A DNA stretch of 64,000 nucleotides from an uncultured Kiritimatiellota bacterium (GCA_944389945.1 CALXOF010000009.1:1-64000), one strand, 5' to 3'; shown: positions 8,294 through 17,211, counted from the first letter of the stretch. Notes: generated from the letters alone by a model not told the origin. A program made the numbers and translations.

Positions 8294-9136
8294 TCAGCCG
8301 ATGGAAAGCAGGTTGTCGACCACGGCCATGAAGGCCTTGGCCGCGGGGGTGTCGGGGCACGCGGCCACGAAGGGCTTGCCCTCGTCGCCACTCTCGCCGA
8401 TTTCCGTGGCGATGGGCAGTTTGCCGAGGAAGGCCAGGCCATACTGCTTCGCGAGGGCTTCGCCGCCGCCGGTCTTGAAGATGGGCGTGAACTCACCGCA
8501 GTGCGGGCAGGTGAAGCCGCTCATGTTCTCAATCACGCCGGCGATGTGCATGCCCAACTGGTTGCAGAAGGTGATGGACTTGCTCACGTCGAGCGTCGCC
8601 ACCTGTTGCGGGGTCGTCACGAGGATGGCCTCGGCGTTGGGGATGAGCTGGCAGATGGAGAGCGGCTCGTCGCCCGTGCCGGGAGGGCAGTCGACGATGA
8701 GGTAATCCAGGTCGCCCCAGCGCACCTCGCCGATGAACTGCTTGATGACGCCGGCTTTCAGGGGACCGCGCCAGACGATGGGTTCATCGGGCTTCTCAAG
8801 AATCAGGCCGGTGGACATGACCTTGAGGCCTTCGGCCGTCTCCAAGGGGATGAGCTTCTCGCCGTCGCCCATGGCGCGTTGGCCTTGCAGGCCCAGAATC
8901 TTCGGGATGCTGGGGCCGTGGACGTCCACGTCCAGCAGACCGACGGTCTGCCCACGCAGACGCAGGCCCAGGGCCAGGTTGGCCGCCACCGTACTCTTGC
9001 CCACGCCGCCCTTGCCGGAAAGCACCACGAAGACGTGCTTGATGTGCTCGAGGGTAGGCTTCACGGGATCTTCTTTCGGGGTGGAGCAAGAGCCCTTGCT
9101 GGCGCACGCCGCGCAGTTACCGTTGCAATCAGACAT
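8294..9136 (-). CDS. Mrp/NBP35-family iron-sulfur carrier ATPase (ApbC-like)
   Basis: Mrp proteins bind and transfer Fe-S clusters in an ATP-dependent way. The 280-residue protein has a deviant Walker A (VLSGKGGVGKST), switch I DVDVHGPSIPKILG, Walker B region YLIVDCPPGTGDEPLS and a C-terminal CPHC cluster-binding pair. The N-terminus carries extra cysteines (CNGNCAACASKGSC), as in NBP35-type proteins. The ATG at 9136 was chosen because the sequence upstream lacks family similarity and a short gap to the ThyX-like gene remains. An upstream ThyX-like flavoenzyme and downstream TonB genes share its strand. Confidence 0.93.
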   Translation of the reverse strand: MSDCNGNCAACASKGSCSTPKEDPVKPTLEHIKHVFVVLSGKGGVGKSTVAANLALGLRLRGQTVGLLDVDVHGPSIPKILGLQGQRAMGDGEKLIPLETAEGLKVMSTGLILEKPDEPIVWRGPLKAGVIKQFIGEVRWGDLDYLIVDCPPGTGDEPLSICQLIPNAEAILVTTPQQVATLDVSKSITFCNQLGMHIAGVIENMSGFTCPHCGEFTPIFKTGGGEALAKQYGLAFLGKLPIATEIGESGDEGKPFVAACPDTPAAKAFMAVVDNLLSIG

Positions 9137-9167
9137 GATGAGACTCCTTCTTCTCTTGGTTCCAAAA

Positions 9168-9743
9168 TCAATCGTTCGGGCGCGCCCCATTGCGATAGGC
9201 CGCCACCGCCGCCTTGAAGGCCTGCGTCTTGGCAAAACCGCAACTCTTGAACTCCGGGCAAAAGCCTCGGTAGACGCACTCCGGCACGCAACACGCCGCC
9301 AACTCCGGCTGGCCGTTCTCGCGCAAGGCTTCCACCAACAGCTTCCACGCCTCACGCGTCTCCGGCGAAGCCTGCATACAGAGGCGTTTGCGGGAGATGC
9401 TCAGGATGGCTTGCGCGTTGGCGATGCACTCGTGCGTCACGGGCGTGTCCTGGCGCGAGGCGTTGCGGTCGACGCCCGTGCGGTCGCTCCGTTGCGTGCT
9501 GACAAAGTGGTCGATACCAAACTTGTGGCGCACCAAGTGCACGCTCACCCAACTCTTCAAGCCCACCCATTTCCAACGGAAAATCAGCTGACGGATAGGG
9601 GAGTGCTCAGCCAACAGCATCCGCTTCTTCCAGGCCGAAGAGGGTTCTCCCGCCCCAGCTTCGCGGTTGATTGTCGTCCGTGCCGCGTCCGCCACATCGC
9701 GCCAAGTTGAGCGCGTCCCATAAAATTCCAGTGTCGTTGCCAT
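9168..9743 (-). CDS. ThyX-like flavin-dependent thymidylate synthase homologue
   Basis: The 191-residue protein contains HSPIRQLIFRWKW and LVRHKFGIDHFVSTQR, which match the ThyX RHX7S nucleotide/FAD motif (RHK plus seven residues plus S). It is shorter than most ThyX enzymes, has Lys in place of the second Arg, and ends in a cysteine-rich stretch (CCVPECVYRGFCPEFKSC). It may be a diverged ThyX or a related phage-type protein, so catalytic activity is uncertain. It is the first gene of the minus-strand cluster. The ATG at 9743 lies 8 nt after TGG-TATCCT, so the mRNA is nearly leaderless. Confidence 0.6.
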   Translation of the reverse strand: MATTLEFYGTRSTWRDVADAARTTINREAGAGEPSSAWKKRMLLAEHSPIRQLIFRWKWVGLKSWVSVHLVRHKFGIDHFVSTQRSDRTGVDRNASRQDTPVTHECIANAQAILSISRKRLCMQASPETREAWKLLVEALRENGQPELAACCVPECVYRGFCPEFKSCGFAKTQAFKAAVAAYRNGARPND

Positions 9744-9751
9744 ATCTATAT

Positions 9752-9760
9752 AGGATACCA
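9752..9760 (-). promoter_or_regulatory. Extended -10 promoter of the ThyX-Mrp-ExbB-TonB cluster
   Basis: On the minus strand TGG-TATCCT is followed after 8 nt by the ATG at 9743. No ribosome site is visible. It is the only promoter-like sequence I see ahead of seven closely packed genes. Confidence 0.5.
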
Positions 9761-9879
9761 AAATGCCCTCCTTACGTCTCACCAAAACTTCGTTGTATCC
9801 TAAAAAGTGCCGAGCCCATAGGGTAGGTCTGTGACGATCAGACGGCAGGGATTGATGATGGGCGTGACAAAGAGGTCAA

Positions 9880-10311
9880 TTCTGTCCGGGGAAAATGGGG
9901 GCCCACAAAGACGTAACTGTGGGCACGAAATACCTCGGGTTCCATCGGGCGCTCTACGGCTTCGTCGCCAACCGCTCCTGCCGCCTCATTGGTACCGCCC
10001 CAGACCCTCTCATCTAAGCCCCCATAATGGCCCTCCGCGAGACCCTATAGTGGTCCGAGGTCAACCACTATAGTGGTCGGGGTCGAGACCCTATAGTGGT
10101 CCACCCCGAAACCCTTAGGGGTCCGCGGAGAGGGGCTGAAGGTTTCTGTTGCACCCACCAGTCTCGCCTCTTGGCAGGTCGCAGGCGTGCCCCGGGTGGA
10201 GGGGTGTTTTCCCTGCCGGGGCGTGTGGTAGTACGCCCTAAATCTGCCCAAATCGACGGATTCAACATTGGCTGTTTCTCGCGAGCCGTTTATTTTCTCC
10301 GGACACTACTG
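9880..10311. repeat. Intergenic repeat element bounded by inverted motifs (copy 2)
   Basis: The 609-bp gap between the divergent ThyX-like and Tad operons has no gene. It starts with TTCTGTCCGGGGAAAATGGG (9880-9899), continues with about 105 bp similar to 2703-2805, contains the first 23-bp array, and ends with TATTTTCTCCGGACACTACT (10291-10310), an inverse of the starting motif. The end is also similar to 20215-20250 in reverse orientation. The Tad promoter lies 30 bp beyond the right boundary. Confidence 0.6.
10041..10124. repeat. 23-bp dyad array A1 (4 units)
   Basis: The cores CTATAG, CTATAG, CTATAG and CTTAGG begin at 10045, 10068, 10091 and 10114, an exact 23-bp period. Units have the form GACC-CTATAGT-GGTC plus about 8 variable bases, and unit 2 contains a perfect 14-bp palindrome, ACCACTATAGTGGT. 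The last unit has the deviant CCCTTAGGGG core. It lies in the divergent region upstream of the Tad operon. Confidence 0.9.
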
Positions 10312-10337
10312 CAAAAAGGTGGCACATGGTGGAATTA

Positions 10338-10346
10338 TGTTATACT
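10338..10346 (+). promoter_or_regulatory. Extended -10 promoter of the Tad operon (leaderless)
   Basis: TGT-TATACT ends 6 nt before the ATG at 10353, which therefore coincides with the predicted transcript start. No Shine-Dalgarno sequence is present. Confidence 0.6.
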
Positions 10347-10352
10347 ACAGAC

Positions 10353-10931
10353 ATGAACTGGATGAAGCAACGGTATGTGAAGAAGACGTTGTTGCTAGCA
10401 TTCCTGGCCGTGGCCGGGATTCTGGTGGCGGAGGTCTTTCAGCGTTTTCACAAAGAGTCCGCAGAGGACATCTTGCATGAGCTCCGAGCCGAGCAACAGA
10501 TGACGCAGACAATGGAGGTGAACGGCCAGACGGTGGTGGCGGACGTGTGGCAATTGCCGCCGACATCGAGTGCGGACCCATTGCGCAAGACGGACGAGCG
10601 ACTGCTGGTGGTGGGAAAGACGGTCTATGTGTTCCATGAAGATGTGCGGCCGATGATAGGGGATACGGAATGGCCCTCTGATTTGCCGTCGTGGGACTTT
10701 AAGCCGGATTACGTGGTGGATGCCGGGACAGCGCGCTTTGTGAGCGGTGTGTCGACGGAGTCTCCCGCGCGGCTCATGGAGATTTTGTCGGAACGCGCCT
10801 TGGCGAAAGACTGGAAGCCATTGGGTGGAAATGGTTGGCAAAAGGGACAGGAAATGTTGTTGGCGCATGCGGTGGAATCCAAGCGCGGCACGGAAGCGGT
10901 CATGGTTATTCAAAGGATCCCGAGACAATGA
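10353..10931 (+). CDS. Membrane-anchored protein of unknown function, first gene of the Tad operon
   Basis: I do not recognise this 192-residue protein. It has an N-terminal membrane anchor (TLLLAFLAVAGILVAEVF, residues 12-29) and an otherwise soluble, presumably periplasmic part with no cysteine or obvious motif. The ATG at 10353 follows an extended -10 by 6 nt and has no ribosome site. Its stop overlaps the CpaB start by 4 nt (ATGA), so it is produced together with the Tad apparatus and may be an accessory or pilot-like component. Confidence 0.7.
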   Translation: MNWMKQRYVKKTLLLAFLAVAGILVAEVFQRFHKESAEDILHELRAEQQMTQTMEVNGQTVVADVWQLPPTSSADPLRKTDERLLVVGKTVYVFHEDVRPMIGDTEWPSDLPSWDFKPDYVVDAGTARFVSGVSTESPARLMEILSERALAKDWKPLGGNGWQKGQEMLLAHAVESKRGTEAVMVIQRIPRQ

Positions 10932-11734
10932 AGCAGAAAATCATTTTGGCGGCCTCGGTCATCGTGGGGCTTTTGGCGGCTTTTTTGACGCGGACCTACA
11001 TTGCCTCGCGTGAGCGCGCGGTAGAAGAGGAGTTGGCTCAGCTCAACCAACGTTACCCAAAGGTAGATGTGGTGGTGACGACAAAGGACTTGGCTCCAGG
11101 GTCGACGTTGAAGATAGACGATTTGCGGGTAATGGCAGTGCCGGAAAATGCACTCAGTTCGCAGACCATTCGCGCGACTCCGGGCATCGGGGTGCGTCTG
11201 GCTGGCCGGATGCTCGCGATGGGCGTGGAGGCCAAGCGGCCTTTGCAGTGGAGCGACATCGAGGGGGGCTCGCCGGAGGCCTCCGGTCTTGCGGATCAGG
11301 TAAAGCAAGGGTGGCGCGCCATCTCGGTATCGGTGAATGGCGCAGCCAGCGTGAGTAACATGGTGCGTCCCGCGGATCACGTGGATGTGCTGGGGACCTT
11401 CTCGTTGCCGAGCAAGACGGTTCCGGGAGCGACAGAGATGGTGACACGGACGCTCCTGCAGGATGTCTTGGTATTGGCGACGGGCCAGCAGACGGCGCAA
11501 TCGCTCTCCGAAGGCGGAAACTATTCGTTGGTGACGCTGGAGGTCTTGCCGCACGAGGCGGAGGTCTTGACCTTTGCAGAACAGATGCGTGGGCGGTTGA
11601 CGCTAGTCTTGCGCAATCCCAACGATCAAGCCTCTGTAAAAGAGCTCAAGGACTTGGACTTCAGCCAAATCCGAGCCGACCTGGAGGCGCTCAACAAGAG
11701 ACGCCAGGAAAAATTAGGCAAGCGGACTTGGTGA
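10928..11734 (+). CDS. cpaB: Flp pilus assembly protein CpaB (RcpC)
   Basis: CpaB is a periplasmic, inner-membrane-anchored assembly factor of Tad/Flp secretion systems. The 268-residue protein has an N-terminal membrane helix (IILAASVIVGLLAAFLT), a SAF-like domain (VVVTTKDLAPGSTLKIDDLRVMAVPENAL) and a RcpC-like domain (GWRAISVSVNGAASVSNMVRPADHVDVLGTF, then TRTLLQDVLVLATG). The start overlaps the previous stop (ATGA). The FHA-TadA gene follows after 7 bp. Confidence 0.92.
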   Translation: MKQKIILAASVIVGLLAAFLTRTYIASRERAVEEELAQLNQRYPKVDVVVTTKDLAPGSTLKIDDLRVMAVPENALSSQTIRATPGIGVRLAGRMLAMGVEAKRPLQWSDIEGGSPEASGLADQVKQGWRAISVSVNGAASVSNMVRPADHVDVLGTFSLPSKTVPGATEMVTRTLLQDVLVLATGQQTAQSLSEGGNYSLVTLEVLPHEAEVLTFAEQMRGRLTLVLRNPNDQASVKELKDLDFSQIRADLEALNKRRQEKLGKRTW

Positions 11735-11741
11735 GGAAGCC

Positions 11742-13415
11742 ATGGAGTATCTCATCACATTGGCTATCCCCGGGCAACCCGTACGGCAGATTCCAATGCC
11801 GTGTGGGGCTTATGTCATTGGGCGTGGGGCTTCGTGCGCGTTGCGAATCGAGGATGCCAGCGTCAGCGAACTGCATGCGAAGCTGATTCTGACGCCCGGC
11901 GATGCGTGGGTGGAGGATTTGGGGTCTTCCAATGGAACGGTGGTGAACTCACAGGTCATCACGGATGCCACGCGGCTCTCCCCGGAGGCCATCGTCTCCA
12001 TCGGTTCGACCGTTTTCCGCGTGCAACCGCGTACGGTTGCGCCGACTCCGCCTCCGGCACCGTCCACGCCGCCACCACCGCCCGCAGAACCGACACCGAC
12101 TCCGACTCCGCAAGTCGACCGTCAGCAGGAATTGCGCACGCAGGTGAAGGAACAACTGCATGCGGAATTGATTAAACGTCTTGACCTTAAGCGCCTGGCC
12201 ACAAGCGAGATTTCCGCTGATGAACTGGGCCGGCGCGTACGTGAGACCCTGCGGACCATCCTCACCGAGGTGACGGCGCGCGGTGCCTTGCCGCAAGGAC
12301 TTGACCCGGACAGTCTGGTGGAGGAGATTTACAACGAATCAGTGCGCCTGGGCCCCGTGGAACGTTTCTTGGCGGATGATTCCGTGACGGAAATCATGAT
12401 CAACGGCCCGCGGCACGTCTATGTAGAGCGGCGCGGCAAGCTGGAGCTGACAGACCAGACCTTCATGGACGAGGCCAGTGTCATGGCCGTCATCGAGCGC
12501 ATCGTGGCTCCCTTGGGGCGCCGCATCGACGAAAGCCAGCCCTACGTGGATGCCCGTCTGCCCGACGGTTCGCGCGTCAATGCGATTATTCCGCCGCTCT
12601 CGCTCATCGGCCCCTGCGTGACCATCCGAAAGTTCGCCAAGCGTGTGCTGACGGCGGAGGACTTCGTGCGTATCGGCACCTGGACGCCGGCCATCGCTGA
12701 CTTCTTGAGCGTTTGCGTGCGGTTGCGCAAGAATATCATCGTGGCCGGCGGCACGGGGTCAGGCAAGACCACACTCTTGAACGTCCTCTCCGGGTTCATC
12801 CCGCACAGTGACCGTATCCTTACCATCGAGGACGCCGCAGAACTGCGACTGAATCAGCCGCACGTGGTGCGTTTGGAGGCGCGTCCGCCGAACATCGAGG
12901 GCAAGGGCGCTGTCACCATCCGCGACCTGGTACGTAACGCGTTGCGTATGCGTCCGGATCGCATCATCGTCGGTGAATGTCGCGGCGGGGAAACACTGGA
13001 CATGCTCCAGGCCATGAACACGGGTCATGACGGCAGTCTCACCACCGTCCATGCCAACAGTCCGCGCGACGTCATCAGCCGTCTGGAGACGATGGTGCTC
13101 ATGTCTGGCGTGGAGTTGCCTAGCCGCGCCATCCGCGACCAAATCGCCAGCGCCGTGGACATCATCGTCCAGGAGGCCCGCCTGGCGGATGGCTCGCGCC
13201 GCATTGTCGCGGTCTCCGAAATCACCGGCATGGAGGGCCAGCAAATCGTCATGCAGGACCTCTTTGTCTTCCGGCAGACCGGCATTGCCCTCGATGGCCG
13301 CATCCAGGGTTCGCTCACCGCGACCGGCGCGATGCCCACCTTCTTCGACACCCTCTCGGCGCGCGGTGTCTCGCTTGATCCGGCGCTCTTCCAACCCTCG
13401 GGAGGCGTAGCCTAA
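11742..13415 (+). CDS. tadA: TadA/CpaF secretion ATPase with N-terminal FHA domain
   Basis: The 557-residue protein joins two modules. Residues 1-95 form an FHA domain ([25 protein letters not shown] and DLGSSNGT), which binds phosphothreonine in known proteins. A Pro-rich linker (about 98-124) leads to a CpaF/TadA hexameric ATPase: the N-terminal CpaF region with EIMINGP, Walker A GGTGSGKT (336-343), an Asp-box IEDAAELRL, Walker [11 protein letters not shown] and a His box ([11 protein letters not shown]). It should power the Tad machine at the inner membrane. FHA and TadA are more often separate genes, so phospho-signalling may gate this ATPase directly. Confidence 0.93.
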   Translation: MEYLITLAIPGQPVRQIPMPCGAYVIGRGASCALRIEDASVSELHAKLILTPGDAWVEDLGSSNGTVVNSQVITDATRLSPEAIVSIGSTVFRVQPRTVAPTPPPAPSTPPPPPAEPTPTPTPQVDRQQELRTQVKEQLHAELIKRLDLKRLATSEISADELGRRVRETLRTILTEVTARGALPQGLDPDSLVEEIYNESVRLGPVERFLADDSVTEIMINGPRHVYVERRGKLELTDQTFMDEASVMAVIERIVAPLGRRIDESQPYVDARLPDGSRVNAIIPPLSLIGPCVTIRKFAKRVLTAEDFVRIGTWTPAIADFLSVCVRLRKNIIVAGGTGSGKTTLLNVLSGFIPHSDRILTIEDAAELRLNQPHVVRLEARPPNIEGKGAVTIRDLVRNALRMRPDRIIVGECRGGETLDMLQAMNTGHDGSLTTVHANSPRDVISRLETMVLMSGVELPSRAIRDQIASAVDIIVQEARLADGSRRIVAVSEITGMEGQQIVMQDLFVFRQTGIALDGRIQGSLTATGAMPTFFDTLSARGVSLDPALFQPSGGVA

Positions 13416-14299
13416 TGACTACGCTTGTTTGGGTTGCCGTGTTGCTCACCGGCGTGGCCGCCGGAGGCTTGGCATGGCTTATCGTCACCTCATTTGCGGA
13501 AGGCGCGCGTTCTGCTGCGGACACCTACGAGGACGAGATGGCACGCACGCTGGAATCGATGTTCCTCTTTGTGCCGGCTCGGCGTTTGGTGGAGTTGGGG
13601 TGGATGGCCGCGGGCGTGGTCTTCATGGTGACGATGCTACCTTTTTGCCGCTTGGAACCGCCGTGGGTGTTGCCCGTGGGAATGGCGGTGGCGCTTGTCT
13701 TGGCCGCCGGAGCCTTCTGTCTGCCGCGCGTGGTGGTGAATTGGTTGCGGGCCCGCCGTCTGGAACGCTTCAATTTACAGTTGCTCGAGGCCTTGCCGAT
13801 GATGGCCAACGCCTTGCGTGCCGGGTTCTCCATCAATCAGGCCTTCGAAAGCGTCGCGGAGGGCACGGACGCCCCCATGAGCCAAGAGATCTCGCTCTTC
13901 TTGCAGCAGTTGCGCGTGGGTGTCTCCTTCTCCGAGGCGCTTACCGCATTGGATGAACGGGTCGGGAGCGAGGACCTCACGTTGGTCTGCACGGCCATCG
14001 ATATCGCGCGGCGTTCCGGTGGTAACCTCACCGAGATTTTCGATAGCATCGCCGAAACGATTCGTGCACGGTTGCGTATCCATCAGCACGTGCGCACCCT
14101 GACGGCGCAGGGGCGTCTTCAAGGCCTCATCATCGGCGCGATGCCCTTCCTTTTGGGCATCGGCATGGCCATCTTCAAGCCAAACCTGATGTTGCCCTTC
14201 TTGGGTTCGTTGGTCGGCGTGGTCACCGTTGTGGCGGTCACGCTGATGGTCGCCCTTGGAGGTCTGCTCATCCGCAAAATCGTGAACATCGATGTCTGA
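13415..14299 (+). CDS. tadB: Tad inner-membrane platform protein TadB
   Basis: This 294-residue type II secretion F-domain protein has two N-terminal hydrophobic segments, a cytoplasmic T2SSF domain (LLEALPMMANALRAGFSINQAFESVAEG, then DLTLVCTAIDIARRSGGNLTEIFDSIAETIRAR) and C-terminal helices. The ATG shares its A with the last base of the tadA stop codon. TadB and TadC together form the platform on which TadA acts. Confidence 0.92.
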   Translation: MTTLVWVAVLLTGVAAGGLAWLIVTSFAEGARSAADTYEDEMARTLESMFLFVPARRLVELGWMAAGVVFMVTMLPFCRLEPPWVLPVGMAVALVLAAGAFCLPRVVVNWLRARRLERFNLQLLEALPMMANALRAGFSINQAFESVAEGTDAPMSQEISLFLQQLRVGVSFSEALTALDERVGSEDLTLVCTAIDIARRSGGNLTEIFDSIAETIRARLRIHQHVRTLTAQGRLQGLIIGAMPFLLGIGMAIFKPNLMLPFLGSLVGVVTVVAVTLMVALGGLLIRKIVNIDV

Positions 14300-14305
14300 C
14301 GCGCC

Positions 14306-15193
14306 ATGAATGTGATTTACTGGCTGTCGCTTCTCTGTTGGGCCCTCTGCGTGGCAGGGGTGGCGTGGTACATCTTGGGCTACGCCACGCAAATCACCTA
14401 TGTCACCTTGGCCGATGGACGCCGCCAAGAGCGTTCGCTCCCGCTTCTCTTCCGTCTGCTGTTGCCGCTCGCGCCCAACCTCGATCCACTCCTGCGCAAA
14501 CCGGCCTTCGCCGCCAACGCACAGGCCGCCGCGTGGCAACTCACCGCCGCGGGCTTCGAGGGCTTGCTCTCCGGCAGGGAGTTTCTGGCCATCAAGATAC
14601 TCTTGCCGTGCGTAACCGCGCTCTTGCTGGCGCTCTTCTTCATCCCCTTTGGCGCTGAGGCCTTTCCCTTCTGGCTCATCGGCGTGTTGCTGGCCTGGGC
14701 CTGGCCGCTTCATTGGCTCAAGCAAGCTCGTGCCAAGCGCGCCAAGAGCATCGTCCGTGCGTTGCCCTTTGTACTAGACCTGCTCACGCTCTCCGTGGAG
14801 GCAGGTCTTGACTTCATGGGTGCGGTGCAGCGCAACTGCGAACGCCGCAAGATGGACCCGCTCAACGAGGAGCTCTTGCGGATGCAGCGCGAAATCCAAA
14901 TCGGCACAACGCGAAAGGTCGCCCTGCGTAACCTCTCCGAACGCGTCCGTATTCCGCAGGTGCGCACGCTCTGCACCGCCCTCATCCAGGCAGAGGATTT
15001 GGGCGTGAGCATCGGCTCCATTCTGCGTATCCAAGCCGACCAAATGAGGCAAGACCGGTTTGAGCGGGCGGAGAAACTCGCCCACGAGGCACCTACCAAG
15101 ATGCTCTTCCCTTTGTTGCTTTTCATCTTCCCGGCCACCATCATCGTCCTGTTGGGCCCTCTGCTTGCCAACATCTTGGGAGACTTCCTATGA
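14306..15193 (+). CDS. tadC: Tad inner-membrane platform protein TadC
   Basis: The 295-residue T2SSF-domain protein has hydrophobic N-terminal segments, a platform domain (RALPFVLDLLTLSVEAGLDFMGAVQRNCER, then VRTLCTALIQAEDLGVSIGSILRIQADQMRQDRFERAEKLAHEAPTKMLFPLL) and the usual C-terminal membrane helix. It follows tadB after 6 bp. Its stop overlaps the start of the PL8 lyase gene by 4 nt, so the lyase is translationally coupled to secretion-platform synthesis. Confidence 0.92.
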   Translation: MNVIYWLSLLCWALCVAGVAWYILGYATQITYVTLADGRRQERSLPLLFRLLLPLAPNLDPLLRKPAFAANAQAAAWQLTAAGFEGLLSGREFLAIKILLPCVTALLLALFFIPFGAEAFPFWLIGVLLAWAWPLHWLKQARAKRAKSIVRALPFVLDLLTLSVEAGLDFMGAVQRNCERRKMDPLNEELLRMQREIQIGTTRKVALRNLSERVRIPQVRTLCTALIQAEDLGVSIGSILRIQADQMRQDRFERAEKLAHEAPTKMLFPLLLFIFPATIIVLLGPLLANILGDFL

Positions 15194-17181
15194 GTCTGCT
15201 GAAACGTCTGGCATTTGCGCTTTTCGTCTTGGCCTTTGGCGCGACTGCGTCGGCCGCGGCCCCCATCGACTTCAATCTCCTGCGCGAACGCGTGACCGCC
15301 GACCTGGCCGTTGGTGCCGACTGGGCCAAAGCCGTCCCACGGGCCGAGGCGCATGCCGCCGCCATGACCCCGCAAGGCGCGTGGCCCGACATCGACTATG
15401 CCACCCGTCACATCACCGTATGGGCCCCACGCAAACACCTTGAACGCCTGCGCGCCATCGCCCTGGTCTTTGGCACGAAGGATTCCGGGAAGTTCCAGGA
15501 CCCGACCTTGCGTGATGCCCTGTTGCGTGGTCTGACCCATTGGCAGAAGGCCCATCCCCAGTCCAAAAACTGGTGGTTCAATCAAATCCTCACGCCGCGG
15601 CTTTTGGGCGAGACCCTGCTCTTGGCTCAAGTCGGCGGGGTGGGGGTGGACGACTTCCCCGCGGGGCTTCTCGACCGCTGGGCCAAAGAGGGTGGGGACC
15701 CTTCCAAGAAGGCCTTCAATACCACCGGTTCCAATCGCATGGCCCTTGGCGAGCATTGGGCCTATCGCGGCATTTTGACCGGAGATCCAAAGGTGCTCCA
15801 GGTCGGTCTTGACGCGCTCTTCTCGACCCTCTGTTTCACCGATGCGGAGGGCCTTCAGCGTGATTTCTCCTTCCATCAGCACGGTCCGCAACTCTATCTC
15901 GGCAACTACGGCTATGAATGGCTCAGCCTTGCAGCCAAGTGGCTTGCCTATGTCGGTGGCACGCCCGCCGCGCCGGATGCCGACCGCGCCGCGTTGATCC
16001 GCGACTACGCCTGCCGGTCTTTCTTCCCGGCCATCCGCGGCGAGTGGTTCCTCTTCAACGTCATTGGCCGTCAACAGGCCAGTCGCCCCGGTGACCCAAG
16101 CGCTCGCAAGGCGTTGCCCATTCTGCGCCACCTTGCCGCGGCCTTCCCCGCGGACAAGCAGACCTTCGAGGTCTTTGCGCAACGCATTCGTCTTGACCCG
16201 GCCGCCCCGCCGCCGGAAGCGCAATCGACCGTCTACCCATGCTCCGACTATGCCCTGCAGGTCCGCCCCGCCTTCACCTTTGATGTCCGCGCCAACTCCG
16301 CCCGCACCGCCCGTTGCGAGTGGGGCAACAATGAGAACCTGCTGGGCCACTATCTCTCCGAGGGCTCGACCGGGTTTGTCGCGCGGGGCGATGAGTATGC
16401 CGAGATCGCACCGCTGTGGGATTGGTTCAAGGTCCCCGGCACGACCGTCGTGGACAAGGGCCGCGACAAGGATATCCCGCGCGGCAAGCCGTGGGGGCGC
16501 CTCGGTTCCGCCACCTTTGTCGGTGGTGTGGACGGGGTAGGGGCCCTTGCCTTCGCCTATCGCCGCGACAAAGAGATGCCCGGGCGTTTCGCGTGGTTTG
16601 CCTTCGGCGATGCCATCGTTTGCCTCGGCGCCGGGATTTCGCCTAAGGATAAAGGCCCGCTCATCACCACAATCGACCAATGTTGGAAGCATGCGCCCAT
16701 CCCGGAGGAGGCGCTTAAGCAGGGGACCTTAACGACCCCCGCCTCTCTTGTTCATGGCGCCTTCCGTTACACGGTTCCTAAGCAGTCCGCCACCCTCCGC
16801 GTCTCCCTCGACAAACGCGAAGGTTCCTGGAGTCGCGTCAGTGCTGCGGAGAAGAAGCGTGTCTCCGGCGAGGTCTTCACCCTCTGGCTTGACCATGGTC
16901 CGGCGCCGAAAGATGCCACTTATGCCTATCTTGTCTCTCCTGCCGTGGCAAAGGTCCCCAAGGTCGAGATTCTGGCCAACACGCCGGACCTCCAGGCTGC
17001 TCAAGACGCCGAAGGCCGTGTGGCCATCGTTGCGCATAAGGCCGGCACCTTCACCGTTGGCAATCGCACCTTGACCACCGAGCGTCCCTGTGTTGCGCTC
17101 TTCACGAAGGAAGACGGCTTCGTCTTCATCGACCCGGTGACCGGGCAGAGCGACTTCGCCTGTTCCCTCTCCCAACCTTGA
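15190..17181 (+). CDS. Polysaccharide lyase family 8 (chondroitin/hyaluronate lyase type)
   Basis: PL8 enzymes cleave glycosaminoglycans or xanthan by beta-elimination. The 663-residue protein has a signal peptide (LLKRLAFALFVLAFGATASAAAP) and PL8 motifs: NWWFNQILTPR, TTGSNRMALGEHW and DFSFHQHGPQLYLGNYGYEW. The presumed catalytic set is Asn182, His231 and Tyr240, with spacing close to known chondroitin AC lyases. The later ENLLGHYLSEGSTGF and VPGTTV segments belong to the beta-sandwich domains. Substrate cannot be fixed from sequence. The ATGA overlap with tadC suggests it is co-produced with the Tad machine. Confidence 0.85.
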   Translation: MSLLKRLAFALFVLAFGATASAAAPIDFNLLRERVTADLAVGADWAKAVPRAEAHAAAMTPQGAWPDIDYATRHITVWAPRKHLERLRAIALVFGTKDSGKFQDPTLRDALLRGLTHWQKAHPQSKNWWFNQILTPRLLGETLLLAQVGGVGVDDFPAGLLDRWAKEGGDPSKKAFNTTGSNRMALGEHWAYRGILTGDPKVLQVGLDALFSTLCFTDAEGLQRDFSFHQHGPQLYLGNYGYEWLSLAAKWLAYVGGTPAAPDADRAALIRDYACRSFFPAIRGEWFLFNVIGRQQASRPGDPSARKALPILRHLAAAFPADKQTFEVFAQRIRLDPAAPPPEAQSTVYPCSDYALQVRPAFTFDVRANSARTARCEWGNNENLLGHYLSEGSTGFVARGDEYAEIAPLWDWFKVPGTTVVDKGRDKDIPRGKPWGRLGSATFVGGVDGVGALAFAYRRDKEMPGRFAWFAFGDAIVCLGAGISPKDKGPLITTIDQCWKHAPIPEEALKQGTLTTPASLVHGAFRYTVPKQSATLRVSLDKREGSWSRVSAAEKKRVSGEVFTLWLDHGPAPKDATYAYLVSPAVAKVPKVEILANTPDLQAAQDAEGRVAIVAHKAGTFTVGNRTLTTERPCVALFTKEDGFVFIDPVTGQSDFACSLSQP

Positions 17182-17211
17182 CCCACATCCACAGGAAAGG
17201 AGTGTCTCACG

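Noticed and set aside
7224..9217. Long plus-strand open frames opposite the lipoprotein and Mrp
   Set aside because: They mirror well-supported minus-strand genes and encode low-complexity G/V/H-rich products.
14710..16692. 660-codon open frame on the minus strand
   Set aside because: It is antisense to tadC and the PL8 lyase, with no family resemblance or start signal.
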